Position numbers and translations under genes: made by a program. From Haloarchaeobius salinus (GTDB lineage: Archaea; Halobacteriota; Halobacteria; Halobacteriales; Natrialbaceae): 64,000 nt of DNA. This document shows positions 32,957 through 41,716 of this stretch, in pieces. Below the pieces are notes generated by a model. The model did no database searches, was not told the origin of the DNA, and was given only the letters and a program-made list of their open reading frames with translations. The stretch lies in the NCBI RefSeq assembly GCF_024464185.1, contig NZ_JANHAU010000001.1, positions 744,001 to 808,000 of the forward strand. Direction: 5' to 3'. The number at the start of each line of letters is the position of its first letter. Within the stretch, counting starts at the first letter, position 1.

Positions 32957-34708
32957 CTACTTCTCCGCGACGTGACGGACCGAGGCCGCCTCGCCGCGCG
33001 TGCTCTCGATCATCGCCGCGCCGTGCATCTGCGCCCGGCCGACGGCGTACGCTGCCGGGCCCTCGATGACGACCTCGTCGCCGACGCGGATCTCCTCGTC
33101 TGCGTCGACGACGCCCGGCGCGAGGACGCTCCCATGCGGGACGAAGCCGTCGATCTCGACGCGCTTCGTCGGCGCGTCGCTCGCGTCCCAGCGGCGGGCC
33201 CCCTCGAGGGTGAAGGACAGCGTGCCGTAGCGGGGGACCTGCGCCGCGAGCTGGGTGCCGTCGTCGTCCCGGACCTGCAGCTTCGGGTATCGGCTCGTCG
33301 TTCGGAACTCCTCGAACAGGTCGTCACCCGCGCCGTCGCCGAGCTGGACGTCCGCGAGCGCCCGTACCGTGTTGTGCTCCCGTTCACGTTTGCTGTAGGC
33401 GAGTTCGCCGTCGAGCGCGTCGCGCAGGTTCCCCAGGCTCTCGCTCGTGGTCGGGTGATCCGCGACGGTGTACTCGACGGGGACGTCGACGTCGTCCTCG
33501 ACGCGCTCGACGATGGGGCGATACTCCTCGGGAACGTGGGCGATGACGCGGGGATAGTCGCTCCGGGCGAGATACCGGCGGAGTACCTCGCTCACGAACT
33601 CGACCTCGTCGGCACTCCAGCGACCCGTCACCACGGCGTCGTAGTGCTGGGCCGGGTACGTCGTCTCCAGCTCCTGGGGCACGACGCCGATGGGCGAGGT
33701 CATCGAGACGATGTGGCCCCGGAACCCGATGGCGTCCATGTACTGCCGGTGGCTCTGTGACTCGCTGTACGGCTTCGCCGCCGAGCACGGCACGAGCACG
33801 AGCGGGTGGTCGTCGAACCGGCTCCGGTACCGGGTCGTCACGCGCTCGGCGAAGCGCTGGATCTCGACCCGGCGGAGGGTGTCCTCCGTCGCCGCGTCGA
33901 GGTCCGCGCCGCGGTAGACGGGCGTCCGCGCCTCCAGGTAGCCGTACTGCTGGTCCAGCTCCCGGAAGAGCGCGGTGAGCCACTGGTCCTGCCGGGCCTG
34001 TCCCTCGATGTAGTCGCGCAGGCGGCCGTCGCGGATGCGCCGCCGGACCCGCCGCAACTCGGTTTCGAGTGCGTTGACGTTGTGCTCGGCGCAGTCCTCG
34101 TGGTCGAACTCCTCGCGCGGTTTCGCGCAGGCCGAGCAGGGACAGGGGAGTTCGTCGAGGTCCTCGAGGAAGTACGCGTCGTCGGTCGTCAGGTAGCGTC
34201 CCTCGGTGCCGCGGACGTACGCCCGGTGGGCGTCGAACAGGTCGACGCCGGCGTACGCGAGGACGGCGACGTTCCGCGGCGTGGCGACGCCGGAGAGGTA
34301 GAGTCCGGTGTCGTCCGGGATGGCATCGCGGACAGCCAGCACGAGCTCTTTCATCCCCGCGCCGTGGCCGAGCGAGCCGCCGGCATCGGAGACGATGTAC
34401 GCGTCAGCGCCGTGGTCGGCGGCCGTCTCGGCGGAGACGACCGCGGCGTTCGGGTAGTCGACGTCCGGATAGTCGACGGCGAAAGAGTCGGCGACCTCGT
34501 CGGCGGTGCCCGCCGGGAGCCCCCGGTGCGGGAGGACGGTCAGCCGGGACTCGTCGCCATCGGGGAGCTCGCGCTCGCCCGTCCAGAGGCTCCCGGCGTC
34601 GTCGACGTAGTCGTCCACGAGCGCCGGCGTGGTCACGGGGTCGGCCAGCCGGAGCTCGGCCAGCCGGGCCGCGCCGTCGCGCTCGAGGACCTCGAAGTAG
34701 TCGGTCAT
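32957..34708 (-). CDS. arcS: Archaeosine synthase subunit alpha (ArcS)
   Basis: 583 residues, second tRNA-guanine transglycosylase-like protein (TgtA2). It attaches lysine to preQ0 at position 15 of tRNA so that RaSEA can release archaeosine. Zinc-type Cys residues are at CPCSACAKP and CAEH; the family-specific motif PCS-x2-KPY-x2-S-x2-H is present (PCSAAKPYSESQSHRQY). A C-terminal PUA domain (about 505-580) binds RNA. The start is at 34708 and it follows tgtA by 75 nt on the same strand, so they form an operon. It abuts the riboflavin-synthase remnant downstream. Confidence 0.94.
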   Translation of the reverse strand: MTDYFEVLERDGAARLAELRLADPVTTPALVDDYVDDAGSLWTGERELPDGDESRLTVLPHRGLPAGTADEVADSFAVDYPDVDYPNAAVVSAETAADHGADAYIVSDAGGSLGHGAGMKELVLAVRDAIPDDTGLYLSGVATPRNVAVLAYAGVDLFDAHRAYVRGTEGRYLTTDDAYFLEDLDELPCPCSACAKPREEFDHEDCAEHNVNALETELRRVRRRIRDGRLRDYIEGQARQDQWLTALFRELDQQYGYLEARTPVYRGADLDAATEDTLRRVEIQRFAERVTTRYRSRFDDHPLVLVPCSAAKPYSESQSHRQYMDAIGFRGHIVSMTSPIGVVPQELETTYPAQHYDAVVTGRWSADEVEFVSEVLRRYLARSDYPRVIAHVPEEYRPIVERVEDDVDVPVEYTVADHPTTSESLGNLRDALDGELAYSKREREHNTVRALADVQLGDGAGDDLFEEFRTTSRYPKLQVRDDDGTQLAAQVPRYGTLSFTLEGARRWDASDAPTKRVEIDGFVPHGSVLAPGVVDADEEIRVGDEVVIEGPAAYAVGRAQMHGAAMIESTRGEAASVRHVAEK

Positions 34709-34783
34709 GGCACGGTGTCGGGGGCCGATGGACTACTATCTTGCTTTGTGCGATGACGGTGGTCGTGGCCCCATGTACCGCCC

Positions 34784-36259
34784 TCAGCGGTCGCCGTGCC
34801 AGAGGCTCTCGACTGTGACCGACTCCGGAACCAGCGCGAGTGCGCTCTCCGGCCAGTCCTCGTGAGCGAGTGTGAACGAGACCTCGGGGTTCCCCTCGGC
34901 GAGCCGGGCCACGCCGCGGGCGGCGGCCTCGTAGGCGTCGCGGTCCAGTCGACTCGGGGTCTCCGCCGTCAGCGGGTACGTGTTCCGCAGCGCCTTCGGG
35001 AACGGGCCGAAGGGCGGGACGACCGGCCACGACTCGTCGAACTCCGACGAGTGGTCGCCCTCGGTCAGGAACACGTCGCCCGACGGCGAGAGCCGGTCCA
35101 GCCGCTCGTGGTGCCGGACGACCTCCGGACGTTTCGCGCTCTCGTTGGAGAGGTAGAAGAACGAGCCCTTCGAGGCGGGGTCGGTCTCCTCCAGCTGGGC
35201 GGCGTGGTCGGTGAGCGCGCGGTAGCCGTCGAGCATCGCCGGGTGGGCGCGGGCGCGCCGCTCGACGAGCTCCACGAGGTCGCCGTCGCGGATGGCCTGC
35301 TTGATGGTGCGCATCTCCGCGAAGGTGACGTGGAGGTTGTGTGCGGCGAGTGCCTCCTCGCGGTCGCTGTCGTCCATCCCGCGGAGCGATTCCGGCGTCT
35401 CCGCGACACAGACCGGACACGAGCAGGGCATGTAGTCGAGCTCCTCGACGTGTTCCGTGCCGTCGACCGTGAGGTAGCGACCGTCCCGGGCGTACAGCGC
35501 GTACGCCGCCGAGTCGAACAGGTCACAGCCCATGGCGACGGCGAGCGCGAACATCATCGGGTGGCCCGCACCGAACAGGTGGACCGGGCAGTCGCGCGAG
35601 AGCCCGCGCTTCGACGCGGCGACCACGTCGACCATGTCGTCGTAGCGGTAGTCGTTCAGCAGCGGGACGACCGCACCGACGGGGAACACGTCGAGGTCCG
35701 TCTCGGCGGCGTGTGCGCCGGCCTCCTCGCGGAGGTCGAGGTGGGTCGAGCCCTGCACCGGTGCGTTGACGAGCATGTCGCCGACGTCGATGGTCTCGGC
35801 GAGCTCGAGCCGTTCCTGGGTCGTGCGGAGCTCGGACTCGGCGCGCTCGTGGGAGACGTCCGGTGGGGTGGGGATGTCGACCGGGGTGCCGATGTCGCTG
35901 CCGATCTCGTGCTGGAACTGGAGGATCTCCTCGGTGTTCGTGTCGATCTCTCCGTACTCGGCGAGCTGGAAGCTGCCGGAGTCGGTGACGATTGCGCCGT
36001 CGAAGTCGAGCAGGTCGTGCAGGCCCTGCTCGCGGGCGTCGGCCTCCAGCCCGTCGGTCGTCTTGATGATGTAGGAGTTCGTGATGACGATCTCCGCGCC
36101 GAACTCGTCGGCCATCCGCGCGGGCTCGATGGTGACGATGTTCGGGTTGACGACCGGCATCAGCGCGGGGGTCTCGACGGTGACGCCGGCACGGGGGACG
36201 GTCAGCTCCCCGATGCGACCACCGGCGTCGCTGTCGCGGACCTCGAACTGCTCTCTCAT
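34784..36259 (-). CDS. tgtA: Archaeosine tRNA-guanine transglycosylase (TgtA)
   Basis: 491 residues, exchanges guanine-15 of tRNA for preQ0. The catalytic loop VTDSGSFQ holds D93; [20 protein letters not shown] and [20 protein letters not shown] are the base-binding parts; zinc is held by CSCPVC with a further His. In contrast to full-length PUA-containing homologues, the C-terminal region after about residue 330 is a divergent helical segment. Start at 36259 (MREQFEVRD). First gene of the tgtA-arcS unit. Confidence 0.95.
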   Translation of the reverse strand: MREQFEVRDSDAGGRIGELTVPRAGVTVETPALMPVVNPNIVTIEPARMADEFGAEIVITNSYIIKTTDGLEADAREQGLHDLLDFDGAIVTDSGSFQLAEYGEIDTNTEEILQFQHEIGSDIGTPVDIPTPPDVSHERAESELRTTQERLELAETIDVGDMLVNAPVQGSTHLDLREEAGAHAAETDLDVFPVGAVVPLLNDYRYDDMVDVVAASKRGLSRDCPVHLFGAGHPMMFALAVAMGCDLFDSAAYALYARDGRYLTVDGTEHVEELDYMPCSCPVCVAETPESLRGMDDSDREEALAAHNLHVTFAEMRTIKQAIRDGDLVELVERRARAHPAMLDGYRALTDHAAQLEETDPASKGSFFYLSNESAKRPEVVRHHERLDRLSPSGDVFLTEGDHSSEFDESWPVVPPFGPFPKALRNTYPLTAETPSRLDRDAYEAAARGVARLAEGNPEVSFTLAHEDWPESALALVPESVTVESLWHGDR

Positions 36260-36327
36260 TGGCGTCGGCTACCCGGGCACCGGCGGTAAGGGTGTCGTTT
36301 GGTGGTGAGGAAGAGCGCTCGGGGGAG

Positions 36328-36504
36328 TCAGCGGTGGCTCGCTGGAACCGCGTCGGGGCGACGTGCCTCCAGATACACCGACGCGGCGGCGAGCAGCGCG
36401 AACGGGAGGCCGGCCCCGATGGCGAAGCCGTAGCTGAGGAGGACGACCAGCCCGACGAACCGCACCGCGAGCGTCGTGCGGTGCGAGAGGAACCGGCGCT
36501 GCAC
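36328..36504 (-). CDS. Small membrane protein (58 aa, GTG start)
   Basis: 58 residues from a GTG at 36504 (VQRRFLSHRTT). Hydrophobic stretch VRFVGLVVLLSYGFAIGAGL and PFALLAAASVYLEARRP give one or two membrane helices. No motif. I chose the GTG because upstream frame sequence is Arg/Pro-rich and unlike the local coding pattern. A longer form from an ATG near 36603 cannot be excluded. Function unknown; 68 nt from the start of tgtA, which is upstream on the same strand. Confidence 0.55.
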   Translation of the reverse strand: MQRRFLSHRTTLAVRFVGLVVLLSYGFAIGAGLPFALLAAASVYLEARRPDAVPASHR

Positions 36505-36698
36505 ACGCTCACTACGCGTCCCGCAGACAAAACGGCTGTGGTGGGGGTTGACATGGCTCCTCGGATGGCGGTGGGGGCGGACAGGCGACACGCGGGGCTG
36601 CACGCGACGGTGCGTCGCACACCGGCCTCGGCCGTCGCGTGGCTGGGCTCAGGTCACGCCACGTCTGGCCGCGGTTTCGTACTTGAACCCCCGGCCGC

Positions 36699-37247
36699 TC
36701 AGCCGAACAGTTCGTGGTAGCAGAGCGCGGTGACGGCCCGGCCGTCGCGGAGGTCGCCGTCGCGGGCGGCGGCGAGCAGGTCACCGTAGGGGCGGGTGTC
36801 GACGCGGATGCTCTCGTCGTGGTCGAGCTCCTGGTCGGCCGAGGGCTCGCAGTCGCGGGCCACGAAGTGGTGGTGGACGGAGTTGCCGATGCCGTTGGAG
36901 GGCTCGACCGTGGTGAGACGCTCGACGCCCCCTGCCTCGTAGCCGGTCTCCTCGCGGAGTTCGCGCCGGGCGGCGACCGCGAGGTCGTCGTCGCCAGGTT
37001 CGACGCTGCCGGCGGGGAGGCCGTGGTTGACGCGGCCGACCGCCTGCCGCCATTCGTCGATGACGACCACGTCGCCGTCGGGGGTGAACGGGAGGACGAC
37101 CACCGCCGGCGGCTCGGCCACGTAGTCGTAGTCGGTGCGGGTGCCGTCGGGCAGCGTGACCTCGTCGTGGACGACGTCGAAGCCGGGGCACTCGTAGGCG
37201 ACGTGGGAGGAGTCGACGGTCCACGCCAGTTCTGCGTCGTCTGTCAT
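36699..37247 (-). CDS. Nudix hydrolase (ADP-ribose pyrophosphatase-like)
   Basis: 182 residues. The Nudix box reads GSVEPGDDDLAVAARRELRE then ETGYE, with Asp replacing Glu in the GE position, but the REL-x-EE-x-G core is complete. PFTPDGDVVVIDEWRQAV and the N-terminal DYVAEPPAVVVL resemble ADP-ribose/NDP-sugar hydrolases. It probably hydrolyses a nucleoside-diphosphate sugar and limits free ADP-ribose; substrate not proven. Start at 37247 (MTDDAELAW). It lies 45 nt after the hydrolase gene upstream on the same strand, maybe one operon. Confidence 0.88.
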   Translation of the reverse strand: MTDDAELAWTVDSSHVAYECPGFDVVHDEVTLPDGTRTDYDYVAEPPAVVVLPFTPDGDVVVIDEWRQAVGRVNHGLPAGSVEPGDDDLAVAARRELREETGYEAGGVERLTTVEPSNGIGNSVHHHFVARDCEPSADQELDHDESIRVDTRPYGDLLAAARDGDLRDGRAVTALCYHELFG

Positions 37248-37292
37248 GCCCGGGGCTCGGTGGTGGAGGGGCAAAAGGGTGCGTCTCCCAGC

Positions 37293-38180
37293 TCAGTGCT
37301 CGTCGAAGAACTCGAGCATGGCGTCGGTCACCGCGTCTGGTTCGTCGAGGTGGAGCCAGTGGCTCGCGTCGGGGTACCGGACGACCCGGAGATCGGACAC
37401 CCACTCGCCGAGGCCCTCGGTGAGCGCGGGCGAGAGTGCGTCGTCGTCCATCCCCCAGAGGAGCTGCGTCGGCACGTCGACGGCGAGCGGCGGGCCGTCG
37501 CCGCCGACGAACGGGAGCATCGAGAGGCCGAGCGTGCGGAACAGCGCCCGGTAGTAGTTGATGGCGGAGATGGGGGTGCCGGGGAGCGTGAACGCGTACT
37601 CGAACCGGTGGACGTCCTCGGGGGAGCAGGCGTCCTCGCTGTTGGTGCCCTCGGCGAACAGCTCGGGGAATATACGGCCGCTCGCGGCAGAGAACAGCCG
37701 TTCGGGGAGCCACGGCACCTGGAACCAGAGGGCGTACCACGAGCGACGGAGCTGCCCCGGGTTCCGGAGGAGCTCGCGCTGGAAGGCACCGAGGTGGGGT
37801 GCGTTCAGCACGGTGAGCGACTCGACGACCTCGGGGTGGCGCGCGCCGACGTCCCAGGCGACGACACCGCCCCAGTCGTGCCCGACGACGTGGGCGGTCT
37901 CGCCGAACTTCCGGACGAGTCCGTCGACGTCTCGCGAGAGCCGACCGAGCGTGTAGGCGTCCTTCCCGTACGGTTTCTCGGAGGTGTTGTAGCCGCGCAT
38001 GTCCGGTGCGACGACGTGGTAGCCGGCGTCGGCGATGGCGGGGAGCTGCCGGTGCCAGGTGTACCAGTACTCGGGGAAGCCGTGGAGGAGGACCACCGTC
38101 TCGTCGGCAGGGTCGCCGGCTTCGACGTAGTGGAGGCGCACGTCGTTGACGATGGTCTGGTCGTGCTCGACGTCCGACAT
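37293..38180 (-). CDS. Epoxide-hydrolase-like alpha/beta hydrolase
   Basis: 295 residues. HGFPEYWYTW (33-42) supplies the oxyanion hole and GHDWGG (100-105) the nucleophile D102. The catalytic acid is in WGMDDDAL and the His in DASHWLHLDEP. An Asp nucleophile with HGFPE and a cap domain (about 140-210) is typical of epoxide hydrolases and haloalkane-type enzymes; substrate unknown. Start at 38180 (MSDVEHD). Possibly co-transcribed with the Nudix gene downstream. Confidence 0.9.
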   Translation of the reverse strand: MSDVEHDQTIVNDVRLHYVEAGDPADETVVLLHGFPEYWYTWHRQLPAIADAGYHVVAPDMRGYNTSEKPYGKDAYTLGRLSRDVDGLVRKFGETAHVVGHDWGGVVAWDVGARHPEVVESLTVLNAPHLGAFQRELLRNPGQLRRSWYALWFQVPWLPERLFSAASGRIFPELFAEGTNSEDACSPEDVHRFEYAFTLPGTPISAINYYRALFRTLGLSMLPFVGGDGPPLAVDVPTQLLWGMDDDALSPALTEGLGEWVSDLRVVRYPDASHWLHLDEPDAVTDAMLEFFDEH

Positions 38181-38242
38181 ACGACACGCTTCACGGTCCG
38201 GGGTGAAAGGCGCTCGCCTGCCACGGAGTCGACCGTGCCCGG

Positions 38243-38710
38243 CTACTCCTCGAACCCCGGCGGCAGGCCGGTCTGCTTGATGCCGGACCAGTCCGCGACG
38301 ACGAACCGGTAGAGCGCGACCTCGACCTCGGCCATCGCCCGCTCGAACAGGTCGGGCCGCCAGGCGTTCTCCAGCGCGTCGCGGGCGGTATTGCGCTCGC
38401 CGTCGGGCACCGGCTCGATGCGCCCGGTGAGCCGGACGCTCTGCCAGGTGAACGGGGTGTCAGCGCGGTAGACGAGGAACGAGGCCGCCTCGGCGCGCTC
38501 GCTCAGCTCCCGTTTCTCGCTGCCGGAACCGACGACGAAGGTGAAGTACAGCGTCTCGTCGCCGTCGTAGCCGAACGACAGCGGCAGGAGCGCGGGCGCG
38601 CCGTCGGTCGGCAGTCCGAGCACCCCCGTCCCCTGGGTGGTCAGGAACGAACGGACCGCGTCGTCGTCCATGTGCTCGACGCCGTACGCCGCGAGGTCTT
38701 CGAGGGTCAT
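38243..38710 (-). CDS. Pyridoxamine 5-phosphate oxidase-family flavoprotein
   Basis: 155 residues with the split-barrel FMN-binding fold: AVRSFLTTQGTGVLGL, then LPLSFGYDGDETLYFTFV, LVYRADTPFTWQSVRLTGRIEP. This haloarchaeal group binds FMN or F420-type cofactors; the reaction is unknown. The trailing VADWSGIKQTGLPPGFEE is typical of the group. Start at 38710. No partner gene on the same strand within 80 nt; the ABC-2 permease gene lies upstream (start at 39591) but 89 nt separate them. Confidence 0.85.
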   Translation of the reverse strand: MTLEDLAAYGVEHMDDDAVRSFLTTQGTGVLGLPTDGAPALLPLSFGYDGDETLYFTFVVGSGSEKRELSERAEAASFLVYRADTPFTWQSVRLTGRIEPVPDGERNTARDALENAWRPDLFERAMAEVEVALYRFVVADWSGIKQTGLPPGFEE

Positions 38711-38799
38711 ACGTGAACGTACGGCATGGATGGGTTCAAAGCTGTTCGTGACTCCAGCGCGGTGAGAATCGGCGACGGTGGGAACGGAACGTCCGCGGA

Positions 38800-39591
38800 C
38801 TACTCGGTCAGCCCGTAGCCCCGTGCGACGAGCGTCACGTCGACGGCGAAGACGACCGCGGTCGCCACGAGCAGGATGCCGAGCGAGAGCGCGGGGTCGC
38901 GTTCGGCGTAGCCGAGGAAGCCGTAGCGCACCGCGTCGACCATGTGGACCATCGGATTCGCGAGCGAGACGGTGTACCAGAGACCGTCGAGCGCCGACAG
39001 CGGGTAGAAGACGCCGCCGAAGAACACCAGCGGACGGATGAGGAACTGGTTGAGGACGGTGAGGTAGTCGAAGTCGCGCGCCCAGAGCCCGCCGACGATG
39101 CCGAAGCAGGCGAACAGCGCGGAGACCGAGACCAGCGAGACGCCGAGGTAGACCGGGTGGGCGACGCCGACGACGTCGTAGCCCGGATGGGCGAACGTGA
39201 ACACCACGCCGATGACCGAGATGATGACGCCGACGAGCACGCCCCGGAGCGCGCTGGCGGCGACGTAGGCGAAGGAGAGCTGGCGGTACGACAGCGGCGA
39301 CGTGAGCACCTCGTGGATGTACTCGTTCCAGCGCCCGTGGAAGATGGAGAAGGAGGCGTTCTCGAAGCCGTTCGACACCGCGCCGAGGACGACGAGGCCG
39401 GGCAGGACGAACGCGATGTAGGGGATGCCGTCGCCGTAGCTGCCGATGCGGCTGCCGAGGATGACCCCGAACACCGCGAAGTAGAGCACGTTGTTGATGA
39501 ACGGCGGGAGGAACGTGTTGCTGGGACGGCGCACGTACCGCAGTATCTCGCGCTTCAGCAGCGCGCGGGTACCGGTCGCGAGCAGTCTCAT
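38800..39591 (-). CDS. ABC-2 type transporter permease
   Basis: 263 residues with six hydrophobic segments, a soluble N-terminus (REILRYVRRPSNTFLPPFIN), and the ABC-2 signature LYFAVFGVILGSRIGSYGDG and FENASFSIFHGRWNEYIHEVL. The signature loop SYRQLSFAYVAASALRGVLVG and FGGVFYPLSALDGLWY are family marks. Drug/lipid/polysaccharide exporters of this class have a permease of this length; the export substrate is unknown. It overlaps the ATPase gene by four bases (ATGA), so the two are made together. Confidence 0.92.
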   Translation of the reverse strand: MRLLATGTRALLKREILRYVRRPSNTFLPPFINNVLYFAVFGVILGSRIGSYGDGIPYIAFVLPGLVVLGAVSNGFENASFSIFHGRWNEYIHEVLTSPLSYRQLSFAYVAASALRGVLVGVIISVIGVVFTFAHPGYDVVGVAHPVYLGVSLVSVSALFACFGIVGGLWARDFDYLTVLNQFLIRPLVFFGGVFYPLSALDGLWYTVSLANPMVHMVDAVRYGFLGYAERDPALSLGILLVATAVVFAVDVTLVARGYGLTE

Positions 39592-40514
39592 CTGCCCTCA
39601 CCCGTCATGTCGACGAAGATCTCCTCCAGGCTGGTGCGCGAGATGTCCAGGTCGACGACGACGTGGCCCATCGCCTCCAGTTCGTTCAGCAGGTCCGGCG
39701 TCACCGCGCCGCCGTTGCGGGCGCGGACGACCAGCCGGTCGCCGTCCAGTTCGACCGACTCGACGCGGTCGAGCGTGTCCCCCAGGGGCGGTGTCCCCCC
39801 GGGCGCGTCCCGCAGTGTCACGGTGACGGTGTCGGTCCCGCGGTCCATCAGCTCGTCCGGCGTCGCCACCTCGACCTTCCGGCCGTCGTCGACGACGGCG
39901 ACGCGGTCGCAGAGGCGTTCGGCCTCCTCGATGTAGTGCGTGGTCAACAGCACCGTCGTCCCGTTCTCGTTCAGTTCCCGGACGACCTCCCAGAGGTCGT
40001 GGCGGAGCTGGACGTCGACGCCCGCCGTCGGCTCGTCGAGGATGAGCAGCTCCGGGTCGGTGACGAGCGCGCGAGCGAGCAGCAGGCGGCGCTTCATCCC
40101 GCCGGAGAGCCAGTCGAAGCGCTCCTCGCGCTTGTCGTAGATGCCGACGCGCTTCAGCGCCTCGTGCGCCCGGTCCAGCGCCTCGTCCTCGGGGACGCCG
40201 TGGTAGCCGGCCTTGTGGACGAGCACCTCCTCGATGGGGAAGAAGCGGTCGACGTTGAACTCCTGTGGTGCGAGCCCGATGGCGTTTCTGGCCTCGCGGT
40301 ACTCGTCGACGACGTCGTGGCCGAACACCTCGGCGTGACCGTCGGACTTGCGGACCAGCCCGACGAGCACGTTGATGAACGTCGTCTTGCCCGCGCCGTT
40401 GGGGCCGAGCAGCCCGAAGAACTCGCCCTCCTCAACCCGGAGCGAGAGCCCGTCGAGCGCCTGGACCTCGCCGTAGGACTTTCTGAGGTCCCTGACTTCG
40501 ATGGCAGCAGTCAT
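39588..40514 (-). CDS. ABC-2 type transporter ATP-binding protein
   Basis: 308 residues. Walker A GPNGAGKTT (37-45), signature LSGGMKRRLLLARAL, Walker B LLILDEPTAGVD and H-loop LLTTHYIEEAERL. The C-terminal part (about 225-308) is the domain typical of drug- and lipid-export ATPases. First gene of the pair; it drives the permease. Start at 40514 (MTAAIEVRD), as an upstream in-frame stretch has no family sequence. Possible operator: two ccacctgg copies (40589-40596, 40600-40607). Confidence 0.94.
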   Translation of the reverse strand: MTAAIEVRDLRKSYGEVQALDGLSLRVEEGEFFGLLGPNGAGKTTFINVLVGLVRKSDGHAEVFGHDVVDEYREARNAIGLAPQEFNVDRFFPIEEVLVHKAGYHGVPEDEALDRAHEALKRVGIYDKREERFDWLSGGMKRRLLLARALVTDPELLILDEPTAGVDVQLRHDLWEVVRELNENGTTVLLTTHYIEEAERLCDRVAVVDDGRKVEVATPDELMDRGTDTVTVTLRDAPGGTPPLGDTLDRVESVELDGDRLVVRARNGGAVTPDLLNELEAMGHVVVDLDISRTSLEEIFVDMTGEGR

Positions 40515-40588
40515 CGGCGCAGGGTCGGCGGCGTTCGGGTGTAAGGCTGTTGAAAGCGGGCCGTGGGACTGCAGCATCTCCGGACGCA

Positions 40589-40607
40589 CCACCTGGAACC
40601 CACCTGG
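40589..40607. promoter_or_regulatory. Tandem ccacctgg repeats upstream of the ABC-2 operon
   Basis: ccacctgg occurs at 40589-40596 and 40600-40607, one helical turn apart, 75-93 nt upstream of the ATPase start and 81-99 nt upstream of the divergent gene at 40688. The spacing fits a regulator binding side by side. Assignment by repeat and position only. Confidence 0.3.
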
Positions 40608-40687
40608 TAACTAGCCCACAGGTATCCTGAAAATAGCTTCATGGCGTGCCTTCGAGTAACACTCGCCTACCGAACGATGACCGAGCC

Positions 40688-40978
40688 ATGATTCAGGACG
40701 AAACGAGGTCGGAGGACACGGGGAGACTGTATCGGATTGCCGGCGTCACCGGGCTCGGCTGGACCGTCTCGCTGCTGGCGTATCTGACGACGTTACTCGG
40801 GTACGGGAACGCCGTCGTCGCGCGGCTCGTCGGCAGTCCCCGGGCGCTGCTCTACCTCGGCGGGGGCCTGTTCGTGGCGACGCTGGGGCTCGACAGACTC
40901 CGCGGCGACGGGGCGGACGACGAGTCCGGCGACGGGTCGAAACTGCAGGAGGCCGTCGTCGACGAGCAGCCGGAGTGA
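40688..40978 (+). CDS. Small membrane protein with acidic tail (96 aa)
   Basis: 96 residues. Two hydrophobic helices (LGWTVSLLAYLTTLLGYG and RALLYLGGGLFVATLGLDRL) then an acidic disordered tail (GDGADDESGDGSK). No functional motif. ATG at 40688 preferred; an earlier ATG at 40676 runs into a stop. It is followed 36 nt later by another small membrane protein on the same strand. Function unknown. Confidence 0.65.
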   Translation: MIQDETRSEDTGRLYRIAGVTGLGWTVSLLAYLTTLLGYGNAVVARLVGSPRALLYLGGGLFVATLGLDRLRGDGADDESGDGSKLQEAVVDEQPE

Positions 40979-41014
40979 CAACACATTTGACCGACGCCCG
41001 AGAACCGTCGCCCG

Positions 41015-41287
41015 ATGAGTACGTCGACCGCGCGTCGCTGGCTGCCGGAACTCGGGATGTCGCTCGCCCTCGTCGGTGGCGTCGTCGCCTTCTACGCCCT
41101 CTTCGCGCCGGGGATGGGCTGTCGCGACCACGCGCTCTCGACGTGGGGCGTCTCGGTCGCGCTCGACGGCACGATGCTGCAGGTCGCCGACTGCGGTAGC
41201 TACGCGGTCACCGTCGACCTCCGGCTCGCGGCCGGCGGCCTCGGCTGCCTGCTCGTGGGCTGGGCGATCGCCAGATACAGCACCTGA
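41015..41287 (+). CDS. Small two-helix membrane protein (90 aa)
   Basis: 90 residues. The first helix is LGMSLALVGGVVAFYALFAP, followed by a soluble loop with a Cys pair (GCRDHALSTWGVSVALDG, QVADCGSYAV), and a second helix LAAGGLGCLLVGWAIARY. The loop may face the outside and the two Cys could form a disulfide. Function unknown. Confidence 0.65.
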   Translation: MSTSTARRWLPELGMSLALVGGVVAFYALFAPGMGCRDHALSTWGVSVALDGTMLQVADCGSYAVTVDLRLAAGGLGCLLVGWAIARYST

Positions 41288-41351
41288 ACGTGTCGACCAG
41301 TCGACGTGCCGTAACGCAACGATTAGGAGCCGCGGCCACGGAATTTTCCCC

Positions 41352-41684
41352 ATGACAGGTGACATCGACGACGCGGTGGACGAGCTCGCGGACGTGCAGG
41401 CTGGGTCGGATCTCGACTCCGTCCCCATCGTCGACGTGACGGAGACGGACGCGACGGTGGCGGTGACGCTCGGGCTGCCGTCCGGCAACGAGTTCGTCGA
41501 CGAGTTCACGAAGCCACCGGTGTGGGGCGCGAACTGTGAACTGCAGTCGTTCCTCGACGCGATGGGCGTGGGGCCGAACGAGCTGGACGAGCTGGTCGGG
41601 ATGACCGTCGCGGCCGAGCGCGAGGTCGGGACCAGCGGCCTGGAGTTCAGCATCGACCGCGAGGCGGTCTTCGGCGGGACGTAG
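41352..41684 (+). CDS. Hypothetical acidic protein (110 aa)
   Basis: 110 residues, acidic, alternating helices and strands: DDAVDELADVQAG, ATVAVTLGLPSGNEFVDEF, CELQSFLDAMGVGPNELDE, GTSGLEFSIDREAVFGGT. No membrane segment or catalytic motif. Only one Cys. ATG at 41352 is the only start fitting the coding pattern. It is convergent with the aspartoacylase-like gene, 32 nt away. Function unknown. Confidence 0.7.
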   Translation: MTGDIDDAVDELADVQAGSDLDSVPIVDVTETDATVAVTLGLPSGNEFVDEFTKPPVWGANCELQSFLDAMGVGPNELDELVGMTVAAEREVGTSGLEFSIDREAVFGGT

Positions 41685-41716
41685 CCGCCTGAGCGTCTGG
41701 TACGGACCGAACGGAG

